A DNA stretch of 64,000 nt from Antitrichia curtipendula (Eukaryota; Streptophyta; Bryopsida; Hypnales; Leucodontaceae), in assembly GCA_951230915.1 (NCBI GenBank), contig OX579640.1, positions 16,636,981 to 16,700,980 of the forward strand, given 5' to 3'. Within the stretch, counting starts at the first letter, position 1. Each line of letters starts with the position of its first letter. The position numbers and the translations under genes are program-made. This document shows, one piece after another, positions 58,901 through 64,000 of the stretch. The notes below the pieces were generated by a model that was not told the origin of the DNA, ran no database searches, and was given only the letters and a program-made list of their open reading frames with translations.

Positions 58901-60055
58901 TAATTACCAAGGATTGTGTAGAAACACTCTCCTTGTAAACAATCAAATAAGTTATGTTACTTCACATCTAAGTACTACAAGGGAATTTGTGTACAATCAT
59001 GCAATCACTTTGGTCCACATTGAGAAACCTAGAGCCCCACATATTACAACTGAAACAGAAAAGGAGTCCAAAAAAACTCCGTACACACTCCAGGAGTTGC
59101 CAGCAAACCAACAGCTGTAGGAGAATGAACTGAATGGACCACAACCCCATGTCCAAACCCACGACTAATTCATGGTCATAGACATGCAAGAAGTATGATT
59201 CTGAAACAGCAATGGGCATGTTGGACAGTACACGACCAAGTCATGATCAGTACTTGAGACATTCAACCATGCATGACAAAGCAACTTTGCAACCAAATTT
59301 CACATTCGAAAGATGCCTTGTTAATAAAAGCAGGGTGTTGAAAAATCAAAGCCCCCCTAAAACCTCCCATTCCCAGAACTAGCTTCAGAACTAGCTTCAG
59401 AACTACCATCGAATGCTTCCAAGCTTGCAGTATTACTAAATAATCCTCAGTGCAAGCTCCCAGTAACCTCCTTGAAGAATAGAAATAAGATTATAGAGCA
59501 GAGAACAACTGCTTCACATGTCATCATGCAAACATGTAATGGCCCACCTACAATCTGCTCCATTGCCGACAAACATTGCTCATCAAAGGACAGTGCTAAA
59601 CTCCATGCCCTGATTGCTGCTGATCCACTGCAATATCCAACCCAAAAATTGATCCACTTCGAGAATCTGGCTGCTGCATGCTCATCCAGATGTCGGTATG
59701 AATCTCCATGAAGAGCACATAAATCGCTGTACAAAACTGCCTCTCCAGTAGTAGTAACTCGAGAGATGAGAGGAAAAGATCATTGTCTACCTATCTACAC
59801 CATCGTCGCTGTCATTGTACACTTTTTAAAGATTTTTATATCACCCTTCAATAGAACAAAGAAATTGTGGAGCCGCCTCTGCACATGTGCTGTGAATGCT
59901 TGTTAATTCCGTTTTCCCTTCCCGTCCCTTGCTGTATACATGAAACCTCCGTAAGATGTACATCCACTGTACATGGCTTGATTGGGCTGTGTGCTTACAT
60001 CCAAGGCTTCGGCGATGTCAGGTCCTGCCACGCAACAAAACTGGAAGTAGACTGG
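55933..60055. other. AT-rich intergenic DNA and FLZ 3' flank
   Basis: No gene recognised. Between about 58470 and 59040 a degenerate unit recurs four times at 146-194 bp spacing, each with a CAATCATGCAATC...TTGGTTCC-like core (near 58495, 58654, 58848, 58994). GAACTAGCTTCA is repeated at about 59376-59400. The part adjoining 60056 is presumably the FLZ 3' UTR. Confidence 0.4.
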
Positions 60056-61186
60056 TCACCCGGCAGCAACGAATGACACTGGAGCGCATTGTGAGCTTGA
60101 GACTGACGCTCCTTGCAACGAGCAGCTCTTTCCGTATTCATCAAGTATTATCTGTTGTGATCTGCACTCTAAGCTGCAAAACGCTTTGTCCCCTCTGCAA
60201 CACCCAACAGCCAACGTCAGAATCACGGAATCCAAATCATAGTGACAATAGATAGTAGCTTTGCAAACAACAAAGTGATAGGAATATCCAGAACAAGAAG
60301 CACCAAACATTAAAGAAACGGAACCCAGAAGATCGACCTTGGTGAAGGGGGACTAGCATTGTACAAAAACATGGTGAAAGGCAAAGCAACATGGTGAACC
60401 TGAACTAGCATTGCATAAACAGCGTGGTGACAGGCAAGGCAACATAGTGAACCTGAACTTGCATTTCACACAAAACATGGGGGAAGCCGAACGATACGGA
60501 GAATGGTATTGTAGCTTCGCCAACAACATGACGAAAGGGAAAACCAAAGTGGTGAAACCGCAGTGGCCATACCTGTACATGAAGATGTCTTGGTCTTTCG
60601 GTAGATGACGCTTGCACAACGAGCACTCATCAAGGAAGTGCGAGGAGACCGTCGCAACTTTTCCTGTCATAACAGTCTCTCCCGCTGGCGCTTCAGCAAA
60701 CACTAACGCGTCGCGACGATCAACAGGTTCCGTGCAAGCTAACTCGGCACGCTCCTGATTGCATCCCTTCCGTTGTGGAACAACTCCTGCATCCCGAACT
60801 ATAGTAGGGATGGGGCTGCTATGACGCCGTTGATGTAACACCAGTTTCTCCCATGGACCAACGACAGGGAGAACAACATTGGGAACCAGACAACCCTCGG
60901 CAAGAGCAATGCCTAGGCCCACTCCGTCGCTGACCTTGCGCTGGTGCCGAGAGAAGAGGCTGTTGAGAACTGACCGCGGGGAAGAAGACTTGTCGTGGAA
61001 ACTCGGGGAATACGGAGGCGAGGATTCGAACGGCTTTGGATCGAAACCAACAACAATGCGTGGAGAAGACACAGGGACAGGAATCTCAATGGGATTCTTG
61101 GCTGGAAACTCTTGAGAAAGGGTTCGAGATCCTAACTGCGACACGCTCACCGTGCGGGACAATGACCGCGGCCTTTTCCCTGCCAT
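60056..61186 (-). CDS. FLZ: FCS-like zinc finger (FLZ, DUF581) protein
   Basis: FLZ proteins are plant-specific adaptors that bind SnRK1 kinase and act in sugar, energy and stress signalling. Two exons: 60573-61186 and 60056-60194, joined by a GT-AG intron, giving 250 residues. The N-terminal 180 residues are low-complexity, with VVGFDPKPFESSPPYSP and SVLNSLFSRHQRKVSDGVGLGI, which resemble the conserved N-terminal segments of larger FLZ proteins. The FLZ domain is at about 184-226: FLDECSLCKRHL (C188, C191), DIFMYRGDKAFCSLECR (C211, C215) and QQIILDEY. The intron falls inside the zinc finger, between MY and R, which is why neither exon alone shows the domain. The start at 61186 (ATGGCAGG) has good context. 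Stop at 60056. Confidence 0.92.
60351..60560. repeat. Minisatellite within the FLZ intron
   Basis: A unit of about 53-57 bp containing GGTGAAAGGCAAAGCAACAT and TGAACCTGAACTAGCATT is repeated at about 60369 and 60421 and more weakly near 60474 and 60525. It fills over half of the 378-bp intron. Confidence 0.65.
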
Positions 61187-61240
61187 ACTTGACGCGTTGC
61201 TCCGCCCGATATCTTACACTCTCGTAGCTCTTGTTACAAA

Positions 61241-61755
61241 TGAGAGGAGCTCTCGATATGCTACAACTCAGGAAAAGGCCATTACAACGTATGCACACAC
61301 ACGCTACCCTCAACTAAACGTGTTTCCCAACCGATCTGAGGCACACAAGCAGGGAGCTACAAAGGAGAGAAGAAAGCGATGAGCCAATGTGACTAAACCT
61401 GTGGAATCAGACCTTCAAAAGAAGAGCTCAAGTACAATATACTTGCTAGAAAAGATGAAAACTACACAGAAATTGTGTAAATGGTTTGTGCTTGCAGGTG
61501 AGAAGAGCTCTTGATATGCTACAACCCACAAAAGACCATTAAAACGTATGCACACACACGTATGTTACCCTCCAGCAAACGTGTTTTTCGAACCGATCTG
61601 AGGCGCACAAGCTGGGAGCTACAAAGGAGAAAAGATAGCAATGAGCAAATGTGGCTGAAGCTATGAAATCAGAGCTTGAAAAGAAGAACTGAAGTGCACA
61701 GAACTTGATGGAAACTATGGAAACTACACGGGACTTGTAGAGATAGTGCGCGGTT
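61241..61755 (-). promoter_or_regulatory. FLZ upstream region with a tandem duplication
   Basis: Two adjacent copies of about 258 bp, starting TGAGAGGAGCTCTCGATATG (61241) and TGAGAAGAGCTCTTGATATG (61499). Each continues with CGTATGCACACACACG, AACGTGTTT, AACCGATCTGAGG and GGGAGCTACAAAGGAGA. I estimate about 80% identity by eye. It lies directly upstream of the coding start and probably includes the promoter and 5' UTR. Confidence 0.72.
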
Positions 61756-62050
61756 GCGCAATGGCGAAGAGCAGAGCAGTAGGAGCAAGTGAAGAGAGGT
61801 AGTCGTAGAAGGGCTCATATGCGAAGGGGAGGCAGAGAGATGCTCCCGGGACGGGTCGGGTGTTGGGACGGGCGCGGGTTTGGTCAGGCAAAGGGTCTGG
61901 TTGGGCCCAGGTTGGACCCAGGTCGGGTCCAGGTTGGGCCCAGGTCGCAGCAGCGGAGACCCGTGAATTACGGGATGCTTTGGTCCGTGATTTCGGGTCC
62001 AAGCTACAGTATATGGGAACTGGGAAGTGCCCCAGTGCCCCTAGGCCCTT
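61756..62050. repeat. G-rich GGGTC/GGGCCCAGG tandem words
   Basis: At about 61852-61950 the words GGGCCCAGGTTGGACCCAGG and GGTCGGGTCCAGGTTGGG alternate, forming a short degenerate repeat of GGTC-type triplets. The surrounding sequence is much more GC-rich than the rest of the window. Confidence 0.5.
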
Positions 62051-62280
62051 TAGCCCTTAAATGACGAGCCGGTCACCGTGGAAACTCTCCGTTTGGTTAC
62101 CGTGTGATTTGTTGGCTTAAAAAAATGCAAAAGCATTCATTGGAAGTCAAACCACTGTAGAAGACATTCCATTTTCACCACAAAAATTGGAAGATGAATA
62201 GTTGCACTTTTATCCTACATAGAAAGATTATTTGTCATTCATCAGCCAAAAAGACATCCTTTGTGTCGTTTATGGGTTAA
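62051..62280 (+). repeat. 230-bp TIR repeat family, copy C
   Basis: Begins TAGCCCTTAAATGACG and ends GTCGTTTATGGGTTAA, which are imperfect inverted repeats. A TTA-like trinucleotide occurs at both borders. It is homologous to copies A (11929-12158) and B (34046-34272). It is the first of at least three units in a head-to-tail array. Confidence 0.68.
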
Positions 62281-62336
62281 ATTTTTGGCAAATTTATACC
62301 TAAATCTTGTTTATTTAGATTTTGGTTCTAAATTAC

Positions 62337-63430
62337 ATTACCCTCTGGAAGATGGTTTGGCCACTGTGGAAATCATTGTTTTTGGTACAATGTGACTTGT
62401 CTCCTAAATTTTTATTTTATTTATTTTTAAAATTCATTGGAGGTCAAACTAATGTATAAGACCTTTTCATTTTACACAATATTCCAAGGATAAACACATA
62501 CACTTTTGTCTTTCATAGGAAGATTCTTTGTTATCCATTTTATCACATTAGTTCATGGCATCCTTACAGGATTACCCCCAAAAGATAAGTTGGGCACTAT
62601 AGAAATCATCATTTTTGATACCATATGAATCATTTGCTTAAGAAAACACAAGAGTACTCACTAGAAGTCAAACTACTAAACAAAACCTTTCCTTTTCATA
62701 CAAAATTCACGGGGAGTTCACTTAGTAGAAACCATGTGCGAACAAAACTTTGGACCCCCTATATACTTTTTGAATTTTAAATAAAACAAAATAATAAAAA
62801 TACGAATAGATTTTCCTACTTTGAAAGTTTATATTTTGAATTATTGATATTTTTATTTGTTAATAATAATTAGTTATAAATTTTTGAAGTAAAAAGATAC
62901 ACTGTAGAACTGAAAAATAACTTTCACCCCTATATTATGTAAGAAAAAGTTGTCTAAAAAATAAACAAAAAATTCTGAAAAATAACTCTCTATTGAAAGC
63001 TCATTTTGAGTTGAATATTGATTAAATGGTCATCTAAATGTGTTCTCTATAGTTATTTGAGTTGAAAAATATGCCATTTTAGCCCATTTTCAACTTCTTC
63101 TAGAAATCATTTCATATTTTATTTGAGTTGAAAAATATGCCATTTTAGCCCATTTTCAACTTCTTCTAGAAATCATTTCATATTTTATTTGAGTTGAAAA
63201 ATTTGGCAATAGAAACCTAGAGTCATTATTAAACAATGCTCAAAATTTTAGGTTGAAATTATAGTTTATTAGAAACCACTTGTTTGCGCGTGGTTTGTTG
63301 TAGTAGAACTAAGTGCCTCCCCCGAGACAAAATTATAAGGATGAACATTTGCACTTTTATCCTACATAGAAGAACTTTCTATTGTCGGACACTTAATGTT
63401 CAGGGCGTCCTTACAAGGTTAATCCTAAAA
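62337..63430 (+). repeat. Two further diverged units of the 230-bp family, the second split by a MITE
   Basis: Unit 2 (about 62337-62575) and unit 3 (about 62572-62707 plus 63327-63430) follow copy C in the same orientation. Each shows GCCACTGTGGAAATC- or GGGCACTATAGAAATC-type starts, then GGTCAAACTA/AGTCAAACTA, CCTTTTCAT...CACAATATT or ACAAAATT, and GCACTTTTATCCTACATAG in sequence. Unit 3 is interrupted by the element at 62708-63326. They are more diverged than copies A-C. Confidence 0.55.
62708..63326. mobile_element. TIR element (GGGGAG-ended MITE), copy 2
   Basis: 619 bp with ends CACGGGGAGTTCACTTAG and the inverse of CTCGGGGGAGGCACTTAG, flanked by a perfect 8-bp duplication ACAAAATT (62700-62707, 63327-63334). 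It is homologous to 2441-2997. It is longer mainly because of an internal 66-bp direct duplication (63055-63120 and 63121-63186). It inserted into a unit of the 230-bp repeat family. Non-coding. Confidence 0.82.
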
Positions 63431-63483
63431 GGATGGGCCCCCCTCTTCAATGACAAAGGTCACCAAAGTATTCATAATATTAG

Positions 63484-64000
63484 GGCCACTTTACACCTAG
63501 AAGCTAGGCCAATTTCCTCTTTGGCTGATTGCACAAAATTTTAGTCACTTTTGGGCTGAAAACTGTCTTCAACTACTCATTAGAATAAGATTGTAATGGA
63601 GGCCAATTATCCCATATATAAAGGCCTTGGGGCCAAAAAAGCGGGCCAATTCAATAAAACCTAGAAAAGAAAGAAAGAAGGGCTAAAATTTTCAGAGTGG
63701 CTTTACACCTAAAGACCAAGCCAATTTCCCTTAAGGCTGATTGTACAACATCCATAGGATCTGATTTGTTGAAAAAAATAATGGTTGAAATTTAACATTG
63801 GCCCCTAGACTAAGAATTGGCCTCCCATTTTTAATGCACCCAGTTCAACAAGCTCAGGCCATAACAAATGATGTCTTTTTTTTTTTTTAATTCATTACAC
63901 CAAATTGGCCCTACCTCTAGGTATAAAAGCATTGGGACCGATTTTAGGATTTCATCCAATCACAAGCAAGGATTTTTGGCCTTTGACACAATAGATTGGC
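63484..64000. repeat. Direct duplication of about 214 bp at the right edge
   Basis: GCCACTTTACACCTAGAAG, GGCCAATTTCC and GGCTGATTG at about 63484-63535 recur as GGCTTTACACCTAAAG, GCCAATTTCC and GGCTGATTG at about 63700-63750. TATATAAAGGCCTTGGGGCC at about 63634 has a weaker partner GGTATAAAAGCATTGGGACC at about 63920. The unit runs off the window and may be part of a larger element. Confidence 0.5.

Overview
This is a window of nuclear DNA from a land plant. The evidence is spliced genes with short GT-AG introns (about 100-670 bp), a Ty1/Copia retrotransposon primed by initiator Met-tRNA, and plant-type families: an NFXL1-type regulator, an FCS-like zinc finger protein, a TraB-domain protein, and an organellar OSB DNA-binding motif. 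CACTA and Stowaway-like DNA elements support this. I cannot fix the lineage from sequence alone. No CRISPR arrays, rRNA genes or convincing tRNA genes were seen.

Layout. 1-1652 (-): the broken 5' part of a hAT/DUF4371-like transposase that runs off the left edge. 2441-2997: a roughly 0.56 kb terminal-inverted-repeat element with a second copy at 62708-63326. 5550-11455 (+): a complete but dead Copia element with 292-bp LTRs and a CCCCC target duplication. Its pol is interrupted by a 338-bp hAT-type MITE, and between pol and the 3' LTR it carries an antisense fragment of a host OSB-like gene. 12-17 kb: AT-rich DNA with small duplications and one unidentified exon-like segment. 17571-20083 (-): cytosolic asparaginyl-tRNA synthetase in six exons. 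21.5-23.8 kb: two copies of a Stowaway-like element, the second carrying a nested insertion. 25579-29942 (-): an NFXL1-type NF-X1 zinc finger protein in four exons. 34552-39372 (-): a COQ8/ABC1 atypical kinase in nine exons, two of whose introns appear to be GC-AG. 42654-44822: a non-autonomous CACTA element with a 3-bp target duplication. 44936-45709 (-): an unidentified 257-codon ORF. 50717-54123 (+): a tail-anchored TraB-domain protein in nine exons. 60056-61186 (-): an FCS-like zinc finger protein in two exons. 62-64 kb: an array of small TIR repeats.

The five genes do not form a pathway. They are unrelated housekeeping or stress-signalling genes separated by 4-11 kb of AT-rich, transposon-rich DNA. 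COQ8 and the TraB protein are both expected at mitochondria, but nothing in the sequence links them. Two recurring features stand out. Direct duplications of about 130-300 bp lie immediately upstream of four of the five genes. Nearly every intergenic block contains remnants of non-autonomous DNA transposons. All intron-exon structures here were derived by hand from splice signals, reading-frame continuity and family conservation; transcript data were not available.
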